A DNA stretch of 64,000 bases from Pterobdella sp. o SKG-2022 (lineage: Eukaryota > Annelida > Clitellata > Hirudinida > Piscicolidae). The notes beneath the pieces are model-generated. The model was not told the DNA's origin, ran no database searches, and saw only the letters and a list, made by a program, of their open reading frames with translations. Made by a program: the position numbers and the translations under genes. This document shows positions 36,001 to 41,814 of the stretch, one piece after another. How positions within the stretch are numbered: the stretch's first letter is position 1; each line of letters begins with the position of its first letter. The stretch lies in the NCBI GenBank assembly GCA_964035795.1, contig OZ038320.1, forward strand, positions 14,742,030-14,806,029, written 5' to 3'.

Positions 36001-38114
36001 ATGATTATTAGTATTATATTTATTTTAGATAAACCTATGTCGGTGAAATTGTCTTTTCTGCAATCAACTTCTCTTGAGAATAAACCTTTGAGGTAAGGTC
36101 GTATTTTGTAAATATATTATTTTTGATTTTTAATTTTATGATTTTTTTAAAAGATTACTAACATGACTTAGTGCGCGTTTCATTTTGTTTCAAATACTTT
36201 ATGCAACAGCTTTGTGAATTTCAATTTTTTCCAAGTACTAAATTCTTTTCTATTCTAAACTATTTTTCGCAAGTTTCCAAAAGCATTACTGGTTCTGGCA
36301 TCTCGAATGCTTAATCATCAAGGTTTATACAGTAAGAAATGATACTGCCGAGATGAGTGAATTTTTCTATAACCATTGATTCTTTATTAATTAAAGAATG
36401 AGGTTCGTAATAAGGGTTATCTGGAGCTGTTTTTTGACGTCATAGTTAATCCGAAGATGTCACAAACAGATGAAATCTTATTTATTTCTCGTCACATTAT
36501 TTACTCGCTAATGGCTTTCAGTGCACAATCATCATGTATCCTTGCTTGTGTTGCTTCAGTATGCGGATCAAAAAAAACAGACCATTATAGATATGCATAA
36601 TGGTACTTTTTTTTGCAAGTGTTTTTTCTCTAATTTAAGCAAAAAGTTAAGTAGGTTTTTTAATTAGTGCCACCTGATTTAAATATTTTTTTCGGTATAG
36701 CACCAGATCTAGGGCTTTCTTTGTTAAACTTTGTTTAAGGACTTAGAAGGCTTCATCTAGAGATGGTCCAGCATCATAGCGTTTTTTTGACTTGTGAAAA
36801 ACGATGAATTGCTTCTTCATTAACCCGTTTGTACCCAAAATGCTAATAGCAGAAATTTTGTTGAAACTTCTGTTCCTACCTTAAACAAATTCAAAAATAC
36901 ACTTAAAAAAACAGGTCCATGTGAAGTTTGCAGTAAACGAGCGATGAATAACTCACTATTGTGTTCAGAGTGCACTGCTTGAATCCATGCTAGGTGTGCC
37001 TAAAAAGCAAAAGTAACATGGACCTAATCAAACAACCTGTTGAATCTTTATGCGATGGTTTCGAAAAAATTAATTCCTTTTTGTACTTGGTGAGTAAACT
37101 AGATCCGTGCGGGGATTGTGAGGCAGCAGTTACTGTCAAAATGAGATCAGGCTGAGCAAAGTTTGAAGAATGTTCAATATTTCATTATTTGGTGTCTTGG
37201 ACAAGATGAGTTAGATATTTTGGAAAAAAACTGAAAGAGCTATGGTGAGAGGAATTTTAGGGTGAACCTATTAGAAAGGTTTAGATGTCAATATTTACCT
37301 CATAGACTGGATTCAAAATTAACACTAGAAATCTTGGCTAAAGTCAATGGTTTGGTCATGTAATGAGGATGGAGGAAGTATTTATAATTATCGTCTACGT
37401 CTGTTTCCATGCTATTATGGTTTGGACAAAGAAAATTTTTTTAAATAAGCACTTATTTTTGAAATAGATGATATATAAAATGACGTAGGCCAAAGGTAAA
37501 GTGGGAAAATAAAAGGTTCTTCGAAATTTTTTAAATTTGTTTCAAAGAAAAAAATTTAATTTTTTAAAGACATTGTATGTATCTATTTTTTTCAATAATT
37601 TTTTGTTTTAAAAAGAAAATGGAAAGATTAGTAGTATATAAAACAGCATTAAAATGTTTCGTAAATGAGTAAATTTACCCACCCTCAATACGCTGGGTAT
37701 AAAACCGGATTTAAAATCTATCTATCTATCACATACCTATATTTTTATCTCTAAAGTTGTGACTGCTTTCATAATGTAATGTAGTGTATTTATAAAGCGC
37801 TTTTTCTTGTAGATCAAAGCGCCTGCTAAAAATTTATTGTAGCAAAAACACTGGAAGAGGCGCTATTTGTCGGCCCACGCAGGACTGAACTCGATAAGTT
37901 AAGATAATCTTTTGCTCTATTAGCTGAGCTATACGGGCCGACATTAATTTGGTTTGAGGCATCAATTTAACTTCAATTAAATTACAGATCTAAGAAGAAG
38001 ATGGCATCATCAAAAAAGGTTCTGGATTTGGAAGAATCCATATTAAGACATGCTCTATTCAGCGGTCTGTCTTACGAACTAGCTCCTAATGTTGATTTTA
38101 CCGTTCACCTTTGA
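12879..38114 (+). CDS. POLDIP3: POLDIP3/SKAR homologue, seven-exon gene (span)
   Basis: A joined coding sequence of 981 bases, 326 residues, in seven exons (12879-13376, 13483-13527, 23349-23465, 27103-27165, 30148-30214, 36029-36092, 37988-38114). All introns are GT-AG and the phases fit. The N-terminus (MADFTLEEYIQKSN) resembles the UAP56-binding motif of ALY/UIF-type export adaptors. Three DAR motifs (residues 56-58, 77-79, 91-93) are a signature of POLDIP3. An RRM spans about residues 204-272: RNP2 is RVLVSNLG and the RNP1 region is SGVAEVFY. The last 30 residues (LDLEESILRHALF...VDFTVHL) match the conserved C-terminal tail. Vertebrate POLDIP3 (about 420 residues) is longer in the middle. 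In vertebrates the protein acts in the nucleus, linking TREX, the exon-junction complex and S6 kinase; that role is assumed here from homology. The assignment rests on remembered family features, not a search. Confidence 0.85.
13483..13527 (+). CDS. POLDIP3: POLDIP3 exon 2 (residues 167-181)
   Basis: A 45-base exon reading KPAQSFTTFKQDNTD, bounded by TTTAG and GTAAGA. It is phase 0 at both ends and joins in frame to exons 1 and 3. Intron 1 is only 106 bp. Because the exon is short and poorly conserved, this is the least certain exon. Confidence 0.6.
13660..13750 (+). mobile_element. Reverse transcriptase scrap (YxDD box)
   Basis: MLSEEDEKMIYTDDFVLMTET corresponds to the YADDLVLMAET region of the GAT-tailed LINE family. 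It ends in a stop and is only about 30 codons. It lies in POLDIP3 intron 2. Confidence 0.6.
13760..15066 (-). mobile_element. LINE with AP-type endonuclease, downstream part (split)
   Basis: On the minus strand the endonuclease/exonuclease/phosphatase domain continues from 16484-17110: DEVEITPRNDILIFM at 15060, VLCNNNNLVVGDTLSLH at 14920, KLTWYPLNNRN and LLINET at 14840, then SSDHHLVVTLIQLKPR near 14730 with the catalytic SDH. The post-endonuclease linker follows at 14670-14600 and 14135-13780 (FDIEKLQNGKIKNAFNIQ, then NRFQVLQGAQ). The linker is interrupted by another LINE tail at 14140-14625, and the whole is interrupted at 15067 by the insertion at 15073-16477. Confidence 0.8.
14140..14625 (-). 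mobile_element. LINE 3' fragment, TATC-tailed family
   Basis: A minus-strand piece contains LKGKFSRYKNVFKEKGLKTNIFKT (RT thumb), then a family 3' end with a CCACCCTCAGTATAGTGGGGATTAA block and a TATCTTTCTATCTATTT tail. The same 3' end is at 20370-20425 and 37670-37730 on the plus strand. It interrupts the linker of the surrounding endonuclease LINE. Confidence 0.75.
15067..15072. repeat. Target-site duplication, left
   Basis: ATCTGC flanks the LINE insertion at 15073-16477 and recurs at 16478-16483. Removing the insert and one copy restores a continuous endonuclease reading (LQ|ADEVEITPRND) on the minus strand. Confidence 0.8.
15073..16477 (+). mobile_element. LINE with PHD-type finger, TGAT-tailed family, copy 1
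   Basis: A 5'-truncated element starting inside RT. In order: MQCGFMQGRGTTDAIFILRQLQ, FIDLEKAFDKVP, GVHQGSVLSPLLF-like sequence, and the catalytic YADDF at about 15495. A Cys/His finger at about 15650-15780 has the spacing CGVCQAG...CGGCRQWVHKKCSG...CARC, as in a PHD/zinc-ribbon domain, placed between the RT thumb and the C-terminal domain. The C-terminal domain has FCYLGDML, AAETWPVTV, RIRW/MIRWMC and MRWFGHVERS. The element ends in GGCTATAAAAAGGATTTGATTGATTGATTG. It contains in-frame stops (15367, 16316) and frame breaks. Here codon TGG (TW) occupies the site that is TAG in the two longer copies. Confidence 0.9.
16478..16483. repeat. Target-site duplication, right
   Basis: Second ATCTGC, directly after the TGAT tail of the inserted LINE. 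Confidence 0.8.
16484..17110 (-). mobile_element. LINE with AP-type endonuclease, upstream part
   Basis: The minus-strand N-terminus of the endonuclease reads LSTRISFWKVGTMFEAERLTQIIAKI (16810-16730) and HILGGIKANEQALEKVK. It is preceded on the minus strand by a GC-richer 5' leader (CCAAGTTGGGGGTTACAGAGC at about 16960). It joins to 15066 once the nested insertion is removed. Confidence 0.75.
17111..17390. other. Intron 2 spacer
   Basis: Nothing recognised. Confidence 0.4.
17391..17770 (+). mobile_element. Jockey-like LINE endonuclease fragment
   Basis: Translated in shifting frames it gives SDLDAHSQLLHSSY, DHRDQL, then LLNYNHILLNKITPTRLSLNPNQKPTSSDI. These are the GD.NAH and TR....SPDI blocks of a jockey-type endonuclease. 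It is strongly C-rich compared with its surroundings, like 20430-20889, which may belong to the same family. Confidence 0.65.
17785..19420 (-). mobile_element. LINE relic (linker, RT, C-terminal domain)
   Basis: On the minus strand: linker with ESKRVAKRLLWLAKREAERD (19120-19060), RT start with EKMKFRKTARPTDIVAEILK (18815-18755), ENYRSLKLTNHVMKLIQ (18625-18575), MQYGFVSGR-like and DLEKVFDRV-like blocks to 18400, then a gap that removes the palm. The C-terminal domain is LRWYGHVKRSSMCIKDVLELL and GCSRGRPAKTW at 18040-17920. The 3' end contains CCCCAGCTACTGGGACGCC at 17815-17795; similar 3' motifs recur at 23165-23230 and 58365-58425. Confidence 0.75.
19421..20425 (+). mobile_element. LINE relic with Cys/His finger, TATC-tailed family
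   Basis: RT from DSQFGLRPGMGTTET (19450) through LEKAFDRV, GMNQGSVMSPLLFS and the catalytic YADDLVLL at about 19830. A finger follows at about 19990-20130 (CGVCCKRV...CNFWIH...CLEC, one Cys lost), then FLYLGSKVDSSGNCEVAV. The 3' end is shared with 14140-14225 and 37670-37730. Frame breaks at 19530, 19920 and 20280. Confidence 0.8.
20430..20889 (+). mobile_element. Jockey-like LINE, C-terminal part, left half
   Basis: Reads PTIIGLTFDPKLYY, then WSKSRETIITIYKTLLLFITDCANIIWSPV, then KATLRAITSCTLDT. These correspond to the conserved ILGLTFDP, KETII.TYK and ALR.ATGCTLDT blocks of a widespread jockey-like family. The sequence is C-rich. It is cut at 20889 by the GIY-YIG inverted-repeat element and resumes at 21775. 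Confidence 0.7.
21013..21316 (+). pseudogene. GIY-YIG endonuclease domain relic (Penelope type)
   Basis: Reads HNVIYKGECSCGETYVEETKRNVEIRWAEHE in one open stretch, then GTSEPAKHISKYP. After a frame break come KKRRILETLSIKM, NDHKDKEFSI and a terminal RNGIT followed by TAA. The VIYKG segment corresponds to the GIY strand. TYVEE replaces the usual YIGET, so the YIG glycine is lost. The conserved Arg (IRW), His (EH) and Glu (SEPAKH) are present. These nucleases nick the target site for Penelope-like elements. A stop after LLLVSAA and the frameshift make it inactive. Confidence 0.75.
21425..21560. repeat. Palindromic repeat (MITE-like)
   Basis: Facing copies of AAAGCTA.AATTTTCGATA at about 21455 and 21520 within an imperfect palindrome (ATCAATTAAGAGTTCATA and TATGAATCCTCAATTGAT at the ends). 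The same core occurs at 52325-52370 and 63405-63440, and in weaker form at 55800-55860. Confidence 0.7.
21775..22165 (+). mobile_element. Jockey-like LINE, C-terminal part, right half
   Basis: C-rich sequence continuing 20430-20889. It contains HILAQIRANKSLFTSI (the LAQLRTNKS block), HPHDTPHLF and CESSCPFRRMDS, matching the end of jockey-like ORF2 proteins (PLCPLCN..HHLFNC, then LW.DP..AA.LL.EW). Confidence 0.65.
22166..22444. other. Intron 2 spacer
   Basis: Nothing recognised. Confidence 0.4.
22445..22925 (-). mobile_element. LINE 3' fragment, GAT-tailed family
   Basis: Reverse complement of the C-terminal end of the family at 27905-29108 (GTTAGGTCATGGAAAGAAGTCAGT at 22500-22470, GGTTGGGTCAAGTTGTAA at about 22650). 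All frames are broken. Located in POLDIP3 intron 2. Confidence 0.75.
23165..23232 (+). mobile_element. LINE 3' end scrap
   Basis: The CCCCAGTTACTGG..TATGTACAGCA block matches 58365-58425 and the reverse complement of 17790-17830, the 3' end of the LINE at 17785-19420. Confidence 0.5.
23349..23465 (+). CDS. POLDIP3: POLDIP3 exon 3 (residues 182-220), start of RRM
   Basis: Bounded by AACAG and GTTAGC, phase 0 at both ends, 39 codons. It carries the first RRM strand RVLVSNLGP (RNP2) and the start of helix A (NVSFEDVE). This aligns with the TVNNLHP..T.EDI segment of human POLDIP3 as I remember it. Confidence 0.85.
23474..23510. repeat. TATA/TAAA microsatellite
   Basis: Short tandem TATA and AAAT units just after the exon 3 donor. 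Confidence 0.8.
23508..26030 (-). mobile_element. LINE with restriction-like endonuclease, copy 2
   Basis: On the minus strand, from 26030 down: Asn-rich linker (25960-25880); a Myb/SANT-like stretch (KRKNWSRLDNIKVIECYF, 25870-25800); HGLLSKFELEEIERRV (25690); a helical linker (25400-25076); then RT from MVPYTWINECLKI, with a deletion of the fingers. The catalytic box is LLYMDDVKL at 24805, followed by thumb and C-terminal sequence to 24184. The CCHC finger begins at about 23925 (MCKKKDETVTHLVSEC), then the restriction-like nuclease core WDFNTYVNKLIKARRPDIVVVKED...CYTVDIAIPGD to 23508. The PD and D residues expected of the nuclease are present. Frame breaks at about 24180 and 24840. It lies in POLDIP3 intron 3, antisense to the gene. 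Confidence 0.87.
26035..26955 (+). mobile_element. LINE with C-terminal C2H2 finger, AAAT-tailed family, copy 1
   Basis: RT from EEGEVPQDMRDANIIILYKNKG (26120), NYRGISLLSIVGKLFARI, YGFRSKRSTVDMIFSLRQLQ, a broken DLxKAFD at 26410, GVKQGCVLAPTLFG at 26570. An internal deletion after RLFNIASLR (26700) removes the YADD box and most of the C-terminal domain. The terminal part keeps a C2H2-type finger (FTCLNCGRH...GLYSHN in a shifted frame at about 26835) and ends in (AAAT)n. Related copies: 41815-42400 and 59945-61145 (minus strand). Confidence 0.82.
26956..27055. repeat. (TA)n/(TATC)n microsatellite
   Basis: A long run of TA and CTAT units next to the LINE tail, 50 bp before POLDIP3 exon 4. Confidence 0.9.
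27103..27165 (+). CDS. POLDIP3: POLDIP3 exon 4 (residues 221-241)
   Basis: A 21-codon exon (ELFGSCGAMRKVKMLKSGVA, then E) between ATCAG and GTAATT, phase 0. It supplies RRM helix A and strands 2-3 and aligns with the ELFCVCGALKRARLVHPGVA segment of the human protein as remembered. Confidence 0.88.
27490..27905 (-). mobile_element. LINE restriction-like endonuclease fragment, copy 3
   Basis: Minus-strand reading: LLWDFNIQCDNMIDARRSDIGVL, then CLIVVVVVPGDCRINEKEKEKIDKYQDLRREVSRLW, then VVPIVIGVLGS and ALLGTARILRKVLEL. The usual RRPD is RRSD here, so the first nuclease motif is altered. The fragment abuts the GAT-tailed LINE at 27905. Confidence 0.8.
27905..29108 (+). mobile_element. LINE with Cys/His finger, GAT-tailed family (best copy)
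   Basis: A 5'-truncated copy open from 27905 to 28693. RT: VQAVMPMYKGAKTRVKVGG, GVHQGSVLSPFLFSIVLDVL, and CADNLVLM at 28107, where the usual YADD has become CADN, so the catalytic pair is broken. A finger at about 28280-28420 reads CGVCGKRAKVNCVRCKTCKKWIHARC...CMVC (PHD-like spacing), sitting between RT and the C-terminal domain. The latter has CYLGDNVNGGGGSELAV and, after a frameshift at 28690, LRLLGHVVRKRDEDCVKQ and WKEVSDPLEKGKMLTIIK before a (GAT)n tail at 29085-29108. Confidence 0.88.
29109..30147. other. Intron 4 remainder; GC-richer block, unidentified
   Basis: 29109-29830 is less AT-rich than its surroundings and includes short facing segments (AGACTGTTCTATCAGTCTG at about 29597, palindromic). 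No protein or RNA was recognised. It could be the untranslated leader of a transposon. 29830-30147 is AT-rich intron. Confidence 0.35.
30148..30214 (+). CDS. POLDIP3: POLDIP3 exon 5 (residues 242-263 plus one base)
   Basis: Between CGCAG and GTAAAA. Reads VFYITKESAYAAVEEYHNRELD and one further base. This is RRM strand 3, helix B and the loop before strand 4 (compare VVFVKKDDAITAYKKYNNRCLDG in human POLDIP3 as remembered). Phase 1 at its end. Confidence 0.88.
30222..30300. repeat. Two (AT)n runs
   Basis: AT runs at 30222-30240 and 30277-30292, just after the exon 5 donor. Confidence 0.85.
30305..33570 (-). mobile_element. CR1-like LINE with two ORFs
   Basis: The longest two-ORF LINE here, antisense in POLDIP3 intron 5. 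ORF1 runs from 33570 to about 32480 and ORF2 from about 32340 to 30305. ORF2 has an AP-type endonuclease (LDIIALTETWIPEN at 32255, AGDLNTPN at 31895, FDSEHRLILC at 31730 where SDH is usual), a linker (31418-31110), and an RT with VSLDLSAAFDTLDHNILIDIL at 30845, GVPQDSFLGPILF at 30660 and FADDITLF at 30565. The RT fingers are shortened near 30950, and the sequence stops at KILGVTSNSDLNFDL, so the C-terminus and 3' tail are missing. That is unusual for a LINE and suggests later deletion next to the AT repeat at 30277. Confidence 0.88.
32480..33570 (-). pseudogene. CR1-like LINE ORF1 (gag-like, zinc knuckles)
   Basis: From 33570: MAEHYRQCEDYLP, then a Ser/Thr-rich repeat with a 30-base period (33490-33330). 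A globular part follows from about 33099 (TITLFGLPSWITKNEIESSL, RRM-like). After a stop at 32639 there are two zinc knuckles, CQNCQTYGHNSSKC and CEHCGGNHPATNC, at 32605-32530. Such proteins bind the element RNA. A stop at 32639 and one at about 33205 break it. Confidence 0.8.
33537..34012 (+). mobile_element. Reverse transcriptase fragment joined to the next LINE
   Basis: LPKSQCGLRSGQGTVDMIFTIRQLQEK, FIDLTKAFDTVN, ILGKLGCPKKLISIL, NGVKQGETLAPTLFV, then KLFNIKRFTARTK. This is the fingers and palm of an RT of the AAAT-tailed type, lacking the YADD box. It changes abruptly at 34013 to the PHD-finger family. Confidence 0.75.
34013..35512 (+). mobile_element. LINE with PHD-type finger, TGAT-tailed family, copy 2
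   Basis: RT from VYKVKGGALNRSNYKGLKLID, MQCGFMQGRGTTDAIFILRQLQ, FIDLGKAFDRVP, GVHQGSVLSPLLF, a TAG stop at 34519 (GCP*EILYADDL), then the intact YADD. The finger at 34700-34840 reads CGVCQAGVGRNAIQCKGCRQWVHKKC...CARC. The C-terminal domain runs to 35340, where a missing base (GGTGGCCC for GGTAGGCCC) shifts the frame at KPGGPKRL. The 3' end is GGCTATAAAAAGGATTTGATTGATT, running into an (AT)n. It is nearly identical to 45598-47097, and both disabling mutations are shared. Confidence 0.92.
35626..35780 (+). mobile_element. Reverse transcriptase fingers fragment
   Basis: Open frame NCNNYLDISLLFVAGACLAKKILKRFV, then ENALPEGHSGFRVGRD and a stop. It matches the block before the catalytic region of RTE-like LINEs. 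Flanks not recognised. Confidence 0.65.
36029..36092 (+). CDS. POLDIP3: POLDIP3 exon 6 (residues 264-284 plus two bases)
   Basis: Between TTTAG and GTAAGG. Its first two bases complete an Asp codon with exon 5; it then reads KPMSVKLSFLQSTSLENKPL and leaves AG for the next codon. KPMSVKLSF is RRM strand 4. Confidence 0.85.
36905..37730 (+). mobile_element. LINE 3' part, TATC-tailed family
   Basis: Corresponds to 19995-20425: finger remnant (CEVCSKRAMNNSL...), SLCDGFEKINSFLYL, then degraded C-terminal sequence. The family 3' end (CCACCCTCAATACGCTGGGTATAAAACCGG) is followed by (CTAT)4. All frames broken. In POLDIP3 intron 6. Confidence 0.75.
37772..37942 (-). mobile_element. tRNA-derived SINE, copy 2
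   Basis: Same family and orientation as 3049-3226. The tRNA-like head is 37942-37869 and the B box is degraded. It ends 45 bp before the acceptor of POLDIP3 exon 7. Confidence 0.82.
37988..38114 (+). CDS. POLDIP3: POLDIP3 exon 7 (residues 285-326 and stop)
   Basis: Acceptor TTACAG. Completes an Arg codon, then SKKKMASSKKVLDLEESILR, HALFSGLSYELAPN and VDFTVHL before TGA at 38112. The LDLEESIL...ALF and hydrophobic VDFTVHL end match the DPDTILKALF and EFKIKL end of human POLDIP3 as remembered. Confidence 0.85.
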
Positions 38115-38157
38115 GCACTTGTTATACCTGTGCTCTCATTATGGTTTTGACCCTTGA

Positions 38158-38163
38158 AATAAA
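38158..38163 (+). terminator. Polyadenylation signal of POLDIP3
   Basis: AATAAA 44 bases after the stop codon; the 3' UTR would be short. Confidence 0.65.
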
Positions 38164-38164
38164 A

Positions 38165-38729
38165 TTTCGGGATTTTAGTTTAACCAACATACATATTTTT
38201 ATATCCAAAAAATTTTAGTATATCAAATTAAAAAAGTATTTTCCTCAAAAACAGTAAATCTTTTTTTAATGTAATGAACCTTCTGATCCACCCCTCAAAA
38301 TTTTCACACGACTACATGTTTAAAATGTTTCAAAGATAACACATGCATTTTAGCCAGACTAAAATATTTTAAAAAATTTAAATTTTTAAAATCGTCTTGA
38401 TATGAATTTGTTATTTTATTTAAAAATTTCAAGCAAATAATATCAACAGGTAGGTCTGGTAAACTTCCATGCCTATCTCAAGTTTTGATTTTAAATTTAA
38501 GTCTGGAGCGCCCAAGGCTTTATCCACGATTCAATTTTTAAATTTGAATTTCGAATATAAAAAAAATGAAGTTTTAAAAACCGAAATTTCAAAAGTTACG
38601 GAAGTGACACCGGGCAGGTGTATGTGAACGTGATCAATATTTTGATTATATAAATAAAAAACAACTTTTTGCGAGAAAATATATTTATTTATAAAAAAAG
38701 ACTTATTTTTCATAAATAATCTGTTATTT
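38165..38729. other. Intergenic AT-rich sequence
   Basis: No gene recognised. Confidence 0.5.
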
Positions 38730-39570
38730 AGTGTATAAAGTGTACTAGAATTTCAAGTGCAGGGAACATCACATTTCATACATTTGCTCCATGTTCGTTT
38801 TTTTACAGTGCACACCTGAATTGATAACATAATACTTTGATATGTTCCGATGTATTATTTTTACGTATATGAGGAAGAACTCTAATATTTAATGGTGAAC
38901 CAGCTTGAACAGACTTTTGTGCTAGGATCATGTACATTTCCAAATACGATAACACAATGTGACGACGATATTCACAATAATGGATATTTGTGTTAATTCC
39001 GTTTATATATTTTCCAAGCATCGAGATCAAATGCAAGCAATGAATAACACCATTTCTTGCCTCAAAAAGATACTCTTTGAGAATGGACATATTGATTGAA
39101 ACAGTCCATCCCTTTCATACAGGAATATTTACAACTTTGGGGCACTCAGCTAATATTCTGCTTCTTTTACGTCATACCGTCGCTACTCTGTACACTCCTG
39201 TAACAGGATTGATTCCATAAGCATTCGATGCCATGGTTGCCTCTTTGTTATCATATAATTTTGTATATAGCTGCTTACATCCATGCTTTCCATAATAAGG
39301 TACCATTGACTCATCGATTGAAATTTTCTCCGAGTTTCTTTCAAAATTAAAAAAAAATTTGGTTCAGCAACGTATTTCGACATTTTGGCGTATTTGTCAT
39401 TAGAAGGGAGTTCCTTATTGTCACAGAAATGGAGATAACAATGAATCTCTAAAAGTCCATTTCTTCTCATTGCTAAAGATACTAAACATTGAATGTGTCT
39501 TTTTTCACTTCCCAGAACATTCTCATGTTTTTGACGTCTGAAGAAGTCCTTTGGTTTGCCACTCAAAGAA
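38730..39570 (-). pseudogene. piggyBac-type transposase relic
   Basis: Minus-strand pieces in three frames. 39566-39183 has HCYLHFCDNKELPSNDKYAKMSKYV, then IDESMVPYYGKHG-type sequence in a shifted frame. KRSRILAECPKVVNIPV follows at about 39165-39115, and 39090-38803 includes MSILKEYLF. A C-terminal Cys-rich finger (CALCKKTNM...) follows at about 38825-38760. The LHF.DN, ESM.PY.G.HG and C-terminal finger order is that of piggyBac (DDE) transposases. No inverted termini were found. The N-terminal part is missing. Confidence 0.75.
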
Positions 39571-40920
39571 ATAAAGACTGGTTTGATGAAAAAAATGTAG
39601 AAATACAGGAATTGCTAGAAGAGAAAAGATCAGCCCACTAGGTTTGCCTGGCTCACCCATTCTGTCTTGCGAAGAAAGCTACATTTCGTCAAGTACGCAA
39701 TAAGCTCCAGCTTAGGCTTCGAGTTAGCAAAACGAATGGTGGACCAACCTTCAGTTAGAACTCAGCGGTGTGCTGATGCTCGGGACTTCAAAGGTTTTTA
39801 TGAAGCCTTCAAGGCAGTATATGGCCCCACAAATCAGACTCAAAGTCCTTTGCGCAGTGCAGATGGATAGACACTTTTCAAGGACAAGACAGCCATTTTG
39901 TGCCGTTGGACAGAACGTTTTCCGGCTCTGTTTAATACAGATCGAGTTGTCCAAGACTCAACACAACTCCGCATCTCTCAGCTGCCAGTGAAGGTCAAAA
40001 TGGTGTCCCAATAAAGTTTGTCGACATCATCAAAGCACTTTATGAAGGGTTCTCATGCCAAGTCATCCATGCCAGAAAACTCTCTGAAAGCTTTGAGATT
40101 TCTTCCGGAGTTAGACAGGGCTGCCTACTGTCTCCACTTTTGTTTCTTGTCGTGCTAGACAGGGTGACAAAGAAGGCCGACAGAAATTCCGGAAAAGGCA
40201 TTCAGTGGAATCTCACGTCGAAGCTAGAAGACCTTGCGTTCGCTGACGACTTGGCTCTATTGTCGCACCGTCTGCAAGACATGCAAAAGAAAGTGAGAAA
40301 TCTTGAAACCACAGCACAAAAGGTTGGTCTTAAAATTAGCCATGAAAAGACCAAGTTACTACGCATCAATAACCAACAGGAGGGCCCAGTTAACGTCTTC
40401 GAGAAAGCAGTAACAGACGTCGACGACTTCGTGTATCTAGGTAGCAAGATCAGCCAAACGGGAGGTACAGATGAAGACATCAAGGCTAGGCTGAAGAAAG
40501 CTCGACAAGCATTTGCCATGTTAAGACCCGTGTGGAGAGCGAACAGCATCTCCACCAAAACTAAACTCAGAATCTTTAACTCCAACGTGAAGTCGGTGCT
40601 TCTTCATGGGCCAGAAACTTAGAGAGTGATTAACACCAACACGACAAAGATGCAAACCTTCGTCAATGGCTGCCTTCGACAGATACTCCGTTTGAGGTGG
40701 TTCGACAAAGGGCCGAACGCCGAGCTATGAACATCCACGTATCAACAACCAATGAATGTCTAAGTCAAACGGCGAAAATGGCGATGGATCGGCCACACCC
40801 TAAGGAAAGAGCCTGGAAATATTACCAGACAGCCGCTTGAATGAAACCCGCAGAAGAAGAGAAGAAGGGGACGTCCAAAGTAGACCTGGAGGAGAAGTCT
40901 AAAGGAATAATAATAATTTT
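39545..40920 (+). mobile_element. RTE-like LINE, copy 1
   Basis: Linker (NKDWFDENNVEIQELLEEKR at 39570, FRQVRNKLQLRLR), then a deletion that removes the RT fingers. RT resumes at 40020 with KFVDIIKALYEGFSCQVIHA, GVRQGCLLSPLLFLVVLD and FADDLALL at 40238. The C-terminal domain has FVYLGSKISQTGGTDEDIKARL, LKKARQAFAML and LRIFNSNVKSVLLHG; a stop at 40619 replaces the expected Trp. It ends with an AATAATAATAAT tail. Related copies: 54370-55590 and 59000-59240 (minus strand). Confidence 0.85.
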
Positions 40921-41024
40921 CAACTAATTTACTGCTAGGTAAAAGTTAAATACATTAAAAGATTGAAATGTTTACATTTTAGATTGATAAAATCTTTTAA
41001 TAACGAATCAACTGTTTCATGAAT

Positions 41025-41203
41025 ACATTTTATGAGATGGCTGGGTCATGTTGTAAAAAAAGGGCATGATGATAGTGTTAAGCAGGCGTGGAGCTTTGAG
41101 GTGGAAGGCAGTAGAGGAAAACAAGACCAAAGTTAGCTTGTGAAAATATGATGGGAAACCATTGTTGTAGGTTTGGTTTAGATCTTAAAGATGCCTATGA
41201 CAG
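41025..41203 (+). mobile_element. LINE 3' scrap, GAT-tailed family
   Basis: Corresponds to 28825-29010 (RWLGHVVKKGHDDSVKQ, GKPLL-type sequence, DAYDR). It ends abruptly at 41203 against a CR1-like fragment. Confidence 0.7.
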
Positions 41204-41204
41204 G

Positions 41205-41810
41205 TGGGCTGTCAAAACTTTTCGAAAGCATAGTTCTCCCTTGATTGACCAATCACTTCGACATCAAAAATCTTTTGCAACCTATCAATCAACTTATCGT
41301 CGCCATCATTCAACAGAAACAGCTTTACTAAAGGTTTATACCGATATTTTGGAACAGATGACAACAAAAAATATCCCACTCGTCTTTTTGATTTTGCCTT
41401 TGTTTTAAAAGATCACTTAACACTAATCAAAAAAGTACATAAATCGTTTGGCTTAAATAACTTCGCTTTTGAATGACTCAAAGGTTCCCTCCAAACAGCC
41501 ATTCAATGCCAAATACCCCAAAACAGAATCAACACCAAACGTTCACTCTATTGATGAAACCCAAGGTTCTGTTCTCGGACTGCTTTTGTTCACATTAAGC
41601 AAAGCTAACTTGGAAAAAATTGCAGCTTCTTATGATTTACTAATTCATCAATATGCCAATGACAGTCAATTTGGTGCATCAATGGACTTGAAAAAAAGAA
41701 TCTCAAAGTCTATTGATGAAATTGCCGCTTGGATAAAGCCGACAAAAAGAAACACAACAGAGCATACGCAAACTGCCAACCCAACCAATTCGAGTGTTAA
41801 ATGATAATAT
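41205..41810 (+). mobile_element. CR1-like LINE fragment
   Basis: FRKHSSPLIDQSLRHQKSFATYQS, then HHSTETALLKVYTDIL. After breaks come TQGSVLGLLLF (41565), YANDSQF at 41650 (YADD changed to YAND) and DEIAAWI. Same family as 2336-4020. Confidence 0.78.
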
Positions 41811-41814
41811 AATA

